This document shows, piece by piece, positions 26,329 through 33,574 of a DNA stretch of 64,000 bases. A model generated the notes under the pieces. The model had not been told where the DNA came from. It did not search any database and saw nothing but the letters and a program-made list of their open reading frames with translations. This DNA comes from Chryseobacterium sp. BLS98 (GTDB lineage Bacteria > Bacteroidota > Bacteroidia > Flavobacteriales > Weeksellaceae). Made by a program: the position numbers and the translations under genes. Every line of letters starts with the position of its first letter. Within the stretch, counting starts at the first letter, position 1. Where the stretch lies: NCBI RefSeq assembly GCF_001045445.1, contig NZ_LFNF01000003.1:248001-312000 (forward strand), written 5' to 3'.

Positions 26329-26806
26329 ACCACAAAAGTCACAAAAGTTTTTAATTAAAATAATTTTTTTAAGTTTAGAGAAGCATATTGTAGTATTTAT
26401 TTACAAAAGTTTCCTGACCTTCATGATATAAGTTTTTTACATTAAAGTTGACTAAGATTCCTTTTGGCTTTTTCATTAAATTAATATAATTTAAAATTTG
26501 GGATCGGTGAATGTCATTGAATTCGGTGATTGACTTCAATTCAACGACAATTAAATCTTCAACAAGAAAATCACAAAAGAAATTACAATTCATTTCTTTT
26601 CCTTTATACATTACTGGAACTTTTAGTTCAGATTTAAAACTAATATTTCTTAATCTGAATTCTTCTTCCAAACACTTATGATATACACTTTCAAGTAAAC
26701 CAGCACCTAAAATTTTATGAACTTCTATGCAGGCACCATTTATCTTATAAGTTAGATCAGTTAGATATGATTGTGTGATCATAGAATCTTTTGTGACTTT
26801 TGTGGT
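26329..26806. mobile_element. GxxExxY cassette bounded by perfect 19-base inverted repeats
   Basis: The left end ACCACAAAAGTCACAAAAG (26329-26347) is repeated as an exact inverted copy at 26788-26806. Each end contains the direct repeat CACAAAAG-T-CACAAAAG. The 478-base unit carries only the GxxExxY gene and lies precisely in an intergenic gap, ending 10 bases before the fahA stop codon and 13 bases from the flavin reductase start. No transposase is present. A gene-less pair with the same outer sequence (TTAACCACAAAAG) occurs at 48184-48223. Mobility is inferred from structure. Confidence 0.6.
26375..26782 (-). CDS. GxxExxY family protein
   Basis: 135 residues. The signature GAGLLESVYHKCLEEEF (GxxExxY) and the later VVELKSI fit a family related to PD-(D/E)XK nuclease folds: a candidate Glu in LLESVY, Asp in NFFCDFLVED, and ExK in VELKS. 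The family is scattered through Bacteroidota genomes in isolated copies, and no function is established. The gene is more AT-rich than its neighbours. Its start codon lies 5 bases inside the right inverted repeat of the enclosing cassette. Whether the protein acts on the repeats is not known. Confidence 0.88.
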   Translation of the reverse strand: MITQSYLTDLTYKINGACIEVHKILGAGLLESVYHKCLEEEFRLRNISFKSELKVPVMYKGKEMNCNFFCDFLVEDLIVVELKSITEFNDIHRSQILNYINLMKKPKGILVNFNVKNLYHEGQETFVNKYYNMLL

Positions 26807-26815
26807 GAAAAGATA

Positions 26816-28063
26816 TTAAACTGTTGGAATAATTTTTCCTGAAACCTCACCAAAACCTACTCTCACCCCATCTTTCTCTGCCCAGGCTTTCATGGTAACC
26901 GTATCATTGTCTTCAATGAATTTTCTTTCCTGGCCATTGCTTAGCTGTAAAGGATTTTGTCCTCTCCAGGTAAGCTCAAGCATAGAACCGAATGATTTCG
27001 GATCGCTTCCGGAGATTGTTCCGCTGGCATACAGGTCGCCAACCTCTACATTACATCCGTTTACGGTATGATGAGCCAGCTGCTGGGTCATATTCCAGTA
27101 CATAAATTTATAATTACTTTCGGAAATCAGGTTTTCTTCGCCATTTTCCGGCTGTAGATACACTTCAAGATTGATATCGTAATTTTTATCGCCTTCAAAT
27201 TTTAAATAATCTAAAACTTCAGGATCCTGCTTTGGAGAAGCTGTTCTGAATGGCTCCAGGGCTTCAAGGGTAACGACCCACGGAGAAATAGAAGACCCAA
27301 AATTCTTGGCAAGGAAAGGTCCTAATGGAACATATTCCCAGGACTGGATATCTCTTGCAGACCAGTCATTGAAAATAACCATTCCGAAAATAGCGTCTTC
27401 AGCATCTTTTGTAGAAATGCTTTCACCCATTTCTGTATTTCTGTTAAGAATAAAGGCCATTTCAAGCTCAAAATCTAGTTGCTTGCTTGGTCCGAAAATA
27501 GGTTTTTCTACATCTGCAGGTTTTGTCTGGCCTTTTGGGCGGTTAATATCCGTTCCTGAAACTACGATGGATGAAGCTCTCCCATGGTAACCTACCGGAA
27601 GGTGCTTCCAGTTTGGAAGAAGGGCATTAGCAGGATCGCGGAACATTTTCCCCACGTTCGTTGCGTGTTCAATGCTGCTGTAGAAATCCGTATAATTCGG
27701 GATGTGTACAGGCATCATCATTTTTACCTTGTCAAGGTCATAGAAAGCATCTGCTATGGTTTTTTCGTCCTTTGACAGGATGGAACCTTCCTGAAGGAAT
27801 TCCTGAATTCTGGTACGGACTGCATTGGTTACGGGTTTTCCCAGTTCGATGAATTCGTTAATGGTATAGGCTTCAAACACGTTGTCGTCCAATCCTTCAA
27901 TGTCTTCAAAATATCCAAGATCATAAAGGGTGGCAAGATCGATGATCTGGTCACCAATCCTTGTACAGCATCCGATATACTCTTTATTAAAAACGGCTAC
28001 CCCGAAAGGAATATTATGTATAGAAAAGTCTGAATCTGAAGAATATTCTACAAATGATTTCAT
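26816..28063 (-). CDS. fahA: fumarylacetoacetase
   Basis: 415 residues. It catalyses the last step of tyrosine and homogentisate breakdown, splitting fumarylacetoacetate into fumarate and acetoacetate. The N-terminal SH3-like domain covers about 1-115; the catalytic domain shows HATNVGKMFRDP, LPVGYHGRASSIVVSG, DFELEMAFI (metal-binding Glu) and FNDWSARDIQSWEYVPLGPF. The length is typical. It lies in the same direction as hppD with one small gene between them, and hmgA lies 5 kb upstream. Confidence 0.96.
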   Translation of the reverse strand: MKSFVEYSSDSDFSIHNIPFGVAVFNKEYIGCCTRIGDQIIDLATLYDLGYFEDIEGLDDNVFEAYTINEFIELGKPVTNAVRTRIQEFLQEGSILSKDEKTIADAFYDLDKVKMMMPVHIPNYTDFYSSIEHATNVGKMFRDPANALLPNWKHLPVGYHGRASSIVVSGTDINRPKGQTKPADVEKPIFGPSKQLDFELEMAFILNRNTEMGESISTKDAEDAIFGMVIFNDWSARDIQSWEYVPLGPFLAKNFGSSISPWVVTLEALEPFRTASPKQDPEVLDYLKFEGDKNYDINLEVYLQPENGEENLISESNYKFMYWNMTQQLAHHTVNGCNVEVGDLYASGTISGSDPKSFGSMLELTWRGQNPLQLSNGQERKFIEDNDTVTMKAWAEKDGVRVGFGEVSGKIIPTV

Positions 28064-28098
28064 AATTTTTTGGAGTTTAAATTAAAATGGTAAGATAA

Positions 28099-28106
28099 CA
28101 AATCTA
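28099..28106 (-). promoter_or_regulatory. -7 element upstream of fahA
   Basis: The minus strand reads TAGATTTG, an exact TAnnTTTG match, 36 bases before the fahA start. No TTG at the usual distance. Confidence 0.4.
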
Positions 28107-28136
28107 TCCAGATCTGCTAACCTGATTCTTCGGGAA

Positions 28137-28595
28137 TTATTTCTTTTTGGAATAAGAGGCTTCATCTATCCACCTGTCTTTTGTGTTGACATCAATAAGA
28201 TACAGGATATCATCCTGCTTGGTCAGCAGCAAAGTTTTGGTAACGGGCAGCGGAACTTTTTTATTTTCAAGCTTGTCAGCTCTTAAAGAAAGAATGTTTT
28301 TTTTCCTGATGATATCTCCCGTAAAAACATTTGAACTGCTTTCCCCGGTTGCTTTGTCATCAAAAACTTCTACATAAGTGGCTTCTTTACCTTTGATAAT
28401 AATAAAATCTCTTTCCGTATGATCCTCTGCATCCTTAATGAAGATGAATTTTTTATTATCTACATTCACTTTTTCAAGATGCTGATTGATGCCTTTTCTT
28501 TCTTCCAAACGGTTCAGGATCTCATTAAGGGTTCCATACTGAGCTTTAAGCCCCAATGTTCCGAAAAATAAAACCCCGATTAATAATTTTCTCAT
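28137..28595 (-). CDS. exported protein of unknown function in the tyrosine cluster
   Basis: 152 residues from the ATG at 28595, where a signal peptide begins (MRKLLIGVLFFGTLGLKAQ); a start ten codons earlier would put extra residues before it. The mature part (LEERKGINQHLEKVNVDNKKFIFIKDAEDHTERDF) is charged and predicted mostly beta, without recognisable motifs or cysteines. It sits between fahA and hppD in the same direction. Its export to the periplasm makes a direct enzymatic role in this cytosolic pathway unlikely. No family is recognised. Confidence 0.75.
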   Translation of the reverse strand: MRKLLIGVLFFGTLGLKAQYGTLNEILNRLEERKGINQHLEKVNVDNKKFIFIKDAEDHTERDFIIIKGKEATYVEVFDDKATGESSSNVFTGDIIRKKNILSLRADKLENKKVPLPVTKTLLLTKQDDILYLIDVNTKDRWIDEASYSKKK

Positions 28596-28665
28596 AAATG
28601 TGTGTTTAAAAAAAAGTTTTGCCAAGACTCTTCATCCTGACAAAACTTTGTATTCTATATTTAAA

Positions 28666-29796
28666 TTAAAGATTTCCTCTTCTTTCCTGCTCTCTTTCCA
28701 ATGCTTCGAATAATGCTTTGAAATTTCCGGCACCAAAACTCTGTGCACCGTGTCTTTCAATGATTTCAAAGAATAGAGTAGGACGGTCTTCTACAGGCTT
28801 CGTAAAAATCTGAAGCAAGTATCCTTCTTCATCATGATCAATAAGGATGCCTAAGTCTTGTAATTTCTTAAGATCTTCATCAATATGACCAACTCTTTCG
28901 GGAACCATATCGTAGTAAGCCTCTGGTGGAGCGGAAAGGAACTCTACCCCGCGTTTTTTTAATTCAGTTACCGTGTGGATAATATCTTTTGTAGCTACGG
29001 CAATGTGCTGTACCCCCTCACCTTCATAAAAATCAAGATATTCTTCTACCTGAGATTTCTTTTTACCTTCTGCCGGCTCATTGATTGGGAATTTTGCAAA
29101 TCCGTTTCCATTAGACATTACTTTAGACATCAATGCAGAATATTCTGTATTGATCTGCTTATCATCAAAAGAAAGGATATTCACAAACCCCATTACTTTT
29201 TCGTACCATTCTACGGTTGGGATCATTCTGTTCCAATCTACGTTTCCTACACAATGGTCTACGTACAATAAACCTGTTTCTTCAGGATTGTAATCGCTTT
29301 CCCACTTTTCATATCCTGGCATGAAAGCTCCTTTGTAGTTTTTTCTTTCCACAAACATATGGATCGTTTCTCCGTATGTGTAAATTCCGGACATTCTTAT
29401 CTCGCCATTCTCATCTGTTAAAGTTACAGGCTCCAGATATGGTTTTCCGCCTCTTTTGGTAGTTTCTTCAAAAGCTTTGTAAGCGTCATCTACCCAAAGT
29501 GCTAAAACTTTCACTCCATCACCATGTTTTTTTACGTGCTCGCTGATAGGTGAGTCGGATTTAAGCCCTGTTGTTAATACCAATCTTATTTTCCCCTGCT
29601 GAAGAACATAAGAAGCACGGTCTCTTACTCCTGTTTCAGGACCAGCATATGCTACAGACTGAAAACCGAAAGCGGTTTTGTAATAATGGGCAGCCTGTTT
29701 AGCATTTCCTACATAAAACTCAATGTAATCTGTACCGTTGATAGGTAAAAAATTCTCAGCTTGAGCAATTTTTTCGGCAAATGTAAGTGTTGACAT
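28666..29796 (-). CDS. hppD: 4-hydroxyphenylpyruvate dioxygenase
   Basis: 376 residues. A non-haem iron enzyme that converts 4-hydroxyphenylpyruvate to homogentisate in tyrosine breakdown. Two VOC-type domains are seen (about 20-150 and 175-345). The iron ligands can be read as His181 (VDHCVGNV), His264 (VQHIAVAT) and Glu344 (LFFEIIER). The C-terminal RHGAQSFGAGNFKALFEALE is diagnostic for this enzyme. fahA follows downstream. Confidence 0.97.
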   Translation of the reverse strand: MSTLTFAEKIAQAENFLPINGTDYIEFYVGNAKQAAHYYKTAFGFQSVAYAGPETGVRDRASYVLQQGKIRLVLTTGLKSDSPISEHVKKHGDGVKVLALWVDDAYKAFEETTKRGGKPYLEPVTLTDENGEIRMSGIYTYGETIHMFVERKNYKGAFMPGYEKWESDYNPEETGLLYVDHCVGNVDWNRMIPTVEWYEKVMGFVNILSFDDKQINTEYSALMSKVMSNGNGFAKFPINEPAEGKKKSQVEEYLDFYEGEGVQHIAVATKDIIHTVTELKKRGVEFLSAPPEAYYDMVPERVGHIDEDLKKLQDLGILIDHDEEGYLLQIFTKPVEDRPTLFFEIIERHGAQSFGAGNFKALFEALEREQERRGNL

Positions 29797-29999
29797 ATTT
29801 CTATTTTTACTTTTATTTTAATGAATGCAAATTACAAAAATCTTAGAAATAGCGAAAGTATTGAAACATATTCCTTAAATATACTTAACATAATGTTAAA
29901 GAAGAGTTCATTTAAGTATATTTAAGTTTCTTTATACTAAAATTGGATATCTATCTTTGATACACCAATAAGTGAAAAAAAAATATTTTCGAAAAAAGA

Positions 30000-30025
30000 A
30001 AAGCCGTAGAAATTTCTACGGCTTT
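30000..30025 (-). terminator. terminator after the 30040-30825 gene
   Basis: A perfect 26-base palindrome (AAAGCCGTAGAAA and its complement) with T-rich DNA beyond on the minus strand, 15 bases after the stop. Confidence 0.8.
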
Positions 30026-30039
30026 CTCTATTCTTTTAT

Positions 30040-30825
30040 TCAGGCTTTTCTGTTTAATCTGCCTGCATCGGGATTATAATTATCCCATATTTTCCATGTA
30101 TTATTTATTTTACGGATAAAATAAATCTGGGTATTAAGCTGATTTACAAAATGTTCCTCTCCGGTTTCACCTACTTTGAACAGAAGATTCCAGAATTCCT
30201 GGGTTTCCAGTATTTTTTTTTCAGGTTCGTCGGTAACCAGGTGGATATCAAAAACCTCGTAGTTGGAACGGTTGTTTTTAGTCACCAGGTGAAAGTCTCT
30301 TTCACATAATTCTTTACTGAACCCGGAAGTTCTTTCCAGAAACGGAGAGCCATCAAATACCAGGTCTTTGAAAACTTCGGTATTATGCTCCGGGAATTTT
30401 TTGTAAAATTCAAATGCAGTAGCGCAATAATCATACACCATTTTGGTAAGGAATTCAAGGTCACCTTCTGCCGGTTGCTTTTCCGGACCTTTTAATTTCA
30501 TGGACTGTATGTAGTCGCTAAGGTCTTTATAGCCCAGAAAAATACAGATTTTATCCAGTGTTTTCAGGAATCTGAGATCATTATGTGTTTTGTCCTGGTA
30601 GTCGTTTTCGAAAAAACGCTGCAGGGTGACATGTGATATTGTATTTCCTATTTCAAATTTTTTTCCCCCTTTTAGTTCTTCAGCTTCAGATAATTCATCT
30701 TTTATAATTTCAGAAAGAATAATATAATGGCTTCTTTTCCATTCATCTACATTCCCTAAAACTGAATTTCTTACTTTTTCATGCTTTCCAACTTCTTCTC
30801 TTATCGAATTATATATAGTTTTCAA
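30040..30825 (-). CDS. unknown protein with a possible N-terminal DNA-binding region
   Basis: 261 residues, no signal peptide. Residues 60-110 (ISHVTLQRFFENDYQ then TLDKICIFLGYKDLSDYI) resemble an N-terminal helical module that recurs in Bacteroidota proteins and looks like a helix-turn-helix. Residues 125-250 form a separate part with aromatic-rich strands ending in IYFIRKINNTWKIWDN, reminiscent of NTF2/SnoaL-like pockets. No family is recognised with confidence. Its place between hppD and the CoA-transferase/hmgA unit raises the possibility that it regulates the tyrosine genes, but nothing in the sequence proves this. Confidence 0.7.
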   Translation of the reverse strand: MKTIYNSIREEVGKHEKVRNSVLGNVDEWKRSHYIILSEIIKDELSEAEELKGGKKFEIGNTISHVTLQRFFENDYQDKTHNDLRFLKTLDKICIFLGYKDLSDYIQSMKLKGPEKQPAEGDLEFLTKMVYDYCATAFEFYKKFPEHNTEVFKDLVFDGSPFLERTSGFSKELCERDFHLVTKNNRSNYEVFDIHLVTDEPEKKILETQEFWNLLFKVGETGEEHFVNQLNTQIYFIRKINNTWKIWDNYNPDAGRLNRKA

Positions 30826-30964
30826 TTTCCTTTGGTTTTGAATGAGTTTATCAAAAACACTGCCAAAATGTTAAATTATTTCTAAGACCATTTTTGTTGA
30901 GTTATTAATATGCTAACCATAATTTGTAAGAAAAACTGTCGGACGGAATAAAGCAGCAATATCC

Positions 30965-32239
30965 TTAGTGTTTAAACCGTTCATAAGCAGCTCTTTCCAG
31001 CATTTCCCTGTCATCCGGGTGGGCAATGCTGATAAGTTCCTGGGCTCTTTGGCGGAGGTTTTTACCATATAAATAAGCGGTACCGTATTCTGTCACTACA
31101 TAATGGATATGTCCTCTTGTTGTCACCACACCGGCTCCCTGTTTAAGAAAAGGAACGATCCTTGAGACGCCTTTTTTGGTTCTTGATGTGATGGCAATAA
31201 TCGGTTTTCCGTCCTCACTCAGCGCTGCACCTCTCATGAAGTCCATCTGGCCTCCTATTCCGCTGTACTGCAATGTCCCGATGGAGTCTGCACATACCTG
31301 CCCGGTAAGGTCAATTTCAATGGCAGAATTAATCGCTACCATTTTTTTGTTCCGCATGATATTGATCGGGAAGTTCACATCGCTTACATCTTTGAATGCA
31401 AAAACCGTATTGTCATCTACATAATCGTAAAGCTTTCTGGTACCGAAACAGAAACTTGTGATGGTTTTATTATCGTTGTAGCCTTTGTATTTATTGTTGA
31501 TCACATCATTCTGGATCAGGTCTATAACACCGTCACTCAGCATTTCTGTATGAACGCCAAGATCTTTATGATTGGTTAAACATTTCAGAACAGCATCGGG
31601 AATGGTTCCGATACCCATTTGTAATGTCGATCTGTCCTCAATAAGTTCAGCTACATTTTTCCCCACAAGCATTTCTTCGGGACCTACTTTTGAGCCGTAA
31701 TCTACAGTCGGAAGTTCTTCTTCGTGCCACACCAGCTTATGAATCCTGCTGATGTGAATCATTCCGTCTCCGTGTGTTCTCGGCATTAAAGGATTGACGA
31801 TGGCAACAATAATTTTAGCGGTATCAACAGCAGCCCTTGCCACATCTACGGAAGTTCCCAAAGTACAGAAACCGTGTTTATCCGGTGGAGAAACAGTTAC
31901 CAGAGCCACATCCAGAGGAAGTATATTTTTTCTGAACAGAATAGGAATTTCACTTAAGAATACAGGAACAAAGTCTCCTCTGTCCGAATTTACTGCATCC
32001 CGCACTGGAGTTGATACAAATAAGGAATTAACGAAGAAACTATCTTTGTATTCAGGTTTTGCAATTTCAACGTTTCCCTGCTGGGTGATGGAAACCATCT
32101 CTACATTTTGCAGGCGGTGAGACTGTCTTGCCAATTCGTCAATTAAATAATTCGGAGTACATGCGCTTCCGTGGAAAAATACACGGTTTCCGCTTTTTAC
32201 AGTATATATCGCTTCTTCTGCACTAATATAATTGTACAT
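30965..32239 (-). CDS. acetyl-CoA hydrolase/transferase family protein
   Basis: 424 residues, of the 4-hydroxybutyrate CoA-transferase / acetyl-CoA hydrolase family. Recognisable parts are RVFFHGSACTPNYLIDELA, VSPPDKHGFCTLGTSVD, QMGIGTIPDAVL and SGIGGQMDFMRGA, with the catalytic glutamate expected in the HTEMLSDGVIDL region. It would move CoA between short acids such as acetate, butyrate or acetoacetate. It follows hmgA by 26 bases. In this setting, activation of acetoacetate released by fahA is a sensible guess; the actual substrate is not determined by sequence. Confidence 0.9.
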   Translation of the reverse strand: MYNYISAEEAIYTVKSGNRVFFHGSACTPNYLIDELARQSHRLQNVEMVSITQQGNVEIAKPEYKDSFFVNSLFVSTPVRDAVNSDRGDFVPVFLSEIPILFRKNILPLDVALVTVSPPDKHGFCTLGTSVDVARAAVDTAKIIVAIVNPLMPRTHGDGMIHISRIHKLVWHEEELPTVDYGSKVGPEEMLVGKNVAELIEDRSTLQMGIGTIPDAVLKCLTNHKDLGVHTEMLSDGVIDLIQNDVINNKYKGYNDNKTITSFCFGTRKLYDYVDDNTVFAFKDVSDVNFPINIMRNKKMVAINSAIEIDLTGQVCADSIGTLQYSGIGGQMDFMRGAALSEDGKPIIAITSRTKKGVSRIVPFLKQGAGVVTTRGHIHYVVTEYGTAYLYGKNLRQRAQELISIAHPDDREMLERAAYERFKH

Positions 32240-32265
32240 AATGAAATTTTTATGGGTGAATTTTT

Positions 32266-33453
32266 TTATTCCTGGGAACGGTCTTCCATGGTTTTATCAG
32301 ATTCTTCCAGCCATGATGTTTTATATGAAGGATCTTCCACTTTTAAAGCTTCTTCTGTAATTTTCAACGGACGGAAAGGGTCGACCATTACAGCATATTC
32401 TTCCGTGAATTTTTTACCGATACTTCTTTCCATAGCTCCCGGGTGAGGTCCGTGTACGATTCCTCCCGGATGCAGCGTGAAGTCCATCAGGTCGATGTGG
32501 TTACGGCTCATAAAATCACCTTCCGTATAGAATAAAACCTCATCAGAATCGATATTTGAGTGATTATAAGGTGCCGGGATAGCTAAAGGATGGTAGTCAT
32601 ACATTCTGGCACAGAACGAGCAGACTACGAAATTGTGGCCTTCAAAGTTCTGGTGTACCGGAGGCGGTTGGTGAATTCTTCCCGTAATAGGCTCAAAGTT
32701 TTTAATATTGAATTTATAAGGATAAAAATATCCGTCCCATCCTACGACATCAAAAGGGTGTGTTGCATAGATAAAGTCCGTGATCTGGTTTTCTTTTTTT
32801 ACTTTAATTAAAAATTCCCCTTTTTCATCTTTAGGTTCTTTAAAAACCGGTGCAATGATATCTCTTTCGCAGAAAGGCGAATGTTCAAGAAGTTGCCCGA
32901 ATTCGTTTCTGTAGCGTTTCGGGGTATAAATAGGAGAGTGGCTTTCAAGTACAAAAAAAACAGTGTCTTCTGATTTCAGCTCTACCTGGTAGATAGTTCC
33001 ACGGGGAATAATAAGGTAATCACCGGTAACAAATTCCAGGTCTCCCACAAAAGTTTTCAGGATTCCTGTTCCCTGATGAACATATAAAAGCTCGTCACAT
33101 TCTGCGTTTTTATAGAAATAGTCCATAGACTTTCTCGGCTTTGACAATCCCATTTTCAGGTCGTTGTTCATCAGAAGAATCTTTCGGCTGTCCATAAAAT
33201 CGTCTTCAGGCGTTACATTCATTCCTTTAAACATTCTTGGAGCAACGTTTTTTTCTATTGCAATCTTTGGTGTTACATCTTTTGCCGGCCCTATCGATTT
33301 AATCTGAGTAGGGCGGTGGGTATGGTATAACAATGAGGAGATTCCGTGAAAGCCTTCTGTTCCGAAAAGCTGTTCATAGTAAAATTTATCTTCCGGCGAT
33401 TTGAAAATCGTATGTCTTTTTGGTGGGATATTTCCCGCTTGATGATATCTCAT
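32266..33453 (-). CDS. hmgA: homogentisate 1,2-dioxygenase
   Basis: 395 residues. An iron enzyme that opens the homogentisate ring to maleylacetoacetate, the step between hppD and fahA. Cupin-type strands carry YNHSNIDSDEVLFYTEG and TLHPGGIVHGPHPGAMERS, which hold the iron-binding His/Glu/His. The N-terminus MRYHQAGNIPPKRHTIF is the usual Bacteroidota form, slightly shorter than the human enzyme. A promoter lies 23 bases upstream, divergent from the TonB receptor. A maleylacetoacetate isomerase gene is not seen in the window. Confidence 0.95.
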   Translation of the reverse strand: MRYHQAGNIPPKRHTIFKSPEDKFYYEQLFGTEGFHGISSLLYHTHRPTQIKSIGPAKDVTPKIAIEKNVAPRMFKGMNVTPEDDFMDSRKILLMNNDLKMGLSKPRKSMDYFYKNAECDELLYVHQGTGILKTFVGDLEFVTGDYLIIPRGTIYQVELKSEDTVFFVLESHSPIYTPKRYRNEFGQLLEHSPFCERDIIAPVFKEPKDEKGEFLIKVKKENQITDFIYATHPFDVVGWDGYFYPYKFNIKNFEPITGRIHQPPPVHQNFEGHNFVVCSFCARMYDYHPLAIPAPYNHSNIDSDEVLFYTEGDFMSRNHIDLMDFTLHPGGIVHGPHPGAMERSIGKKFTEEYAVMVDPFRPLKITEEALKVEDPSYKTSWLEESDKTMEDRSQE

Positions 33454-33475
33454 TTTACTTTTGTATGTAGTTTCT

Positions 33476-33508
33476 CAAATTTAATCATTTTTCATGAATT
33501 CATTTCAA
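33476..33508 (-). promoter_or_regulatory. promoter for hmgA
   Basis: On the minus strand TTG (33508-33506), 22 bases, TAAATTTG (33483-33476), 23 bases before the hmgA start. The spacing is at the long end of the accepted range. Confidence 0.6.
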
Positions 33509-33527
33509 CAACATTTATCATGGTGTT

Positions 33528-33566
33528 TTGTAATTAAAAAATAATTGTTAGATTTGTCTAACAATT
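33528..33566 (+). promoter_or_regulatory. TonB receptor promoter with -7 element inside a perfect palindrome
   Basis: TTG (33528-33530), 18 bases, TAGATTTG (33549-33556). The -7 element lies inside AATTGTTAGA-TTTG-TCTAACAATT (33543-33566), a perfect inverted repeat with 10-base arms. A protein bound here would block RNA polymerase directly. The core TTAGATTTGTCTAA resembles sites bound by DtxR/MntR-type metal regulators, but this identity is only a suggestion. An in-frame TTG at 33545 falls in the palindrome and is rejected as a start. Confidence 0.65.
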
Positions 33567-33574
33567 TTAATTTC

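Noticed and set aside
33545..33574. TTG start extending the TonB receptor by ten codons
   Set aside because: The extension falls in the palindrome and -7 element, while the ATG at 33575 begins a clean signal peptide.
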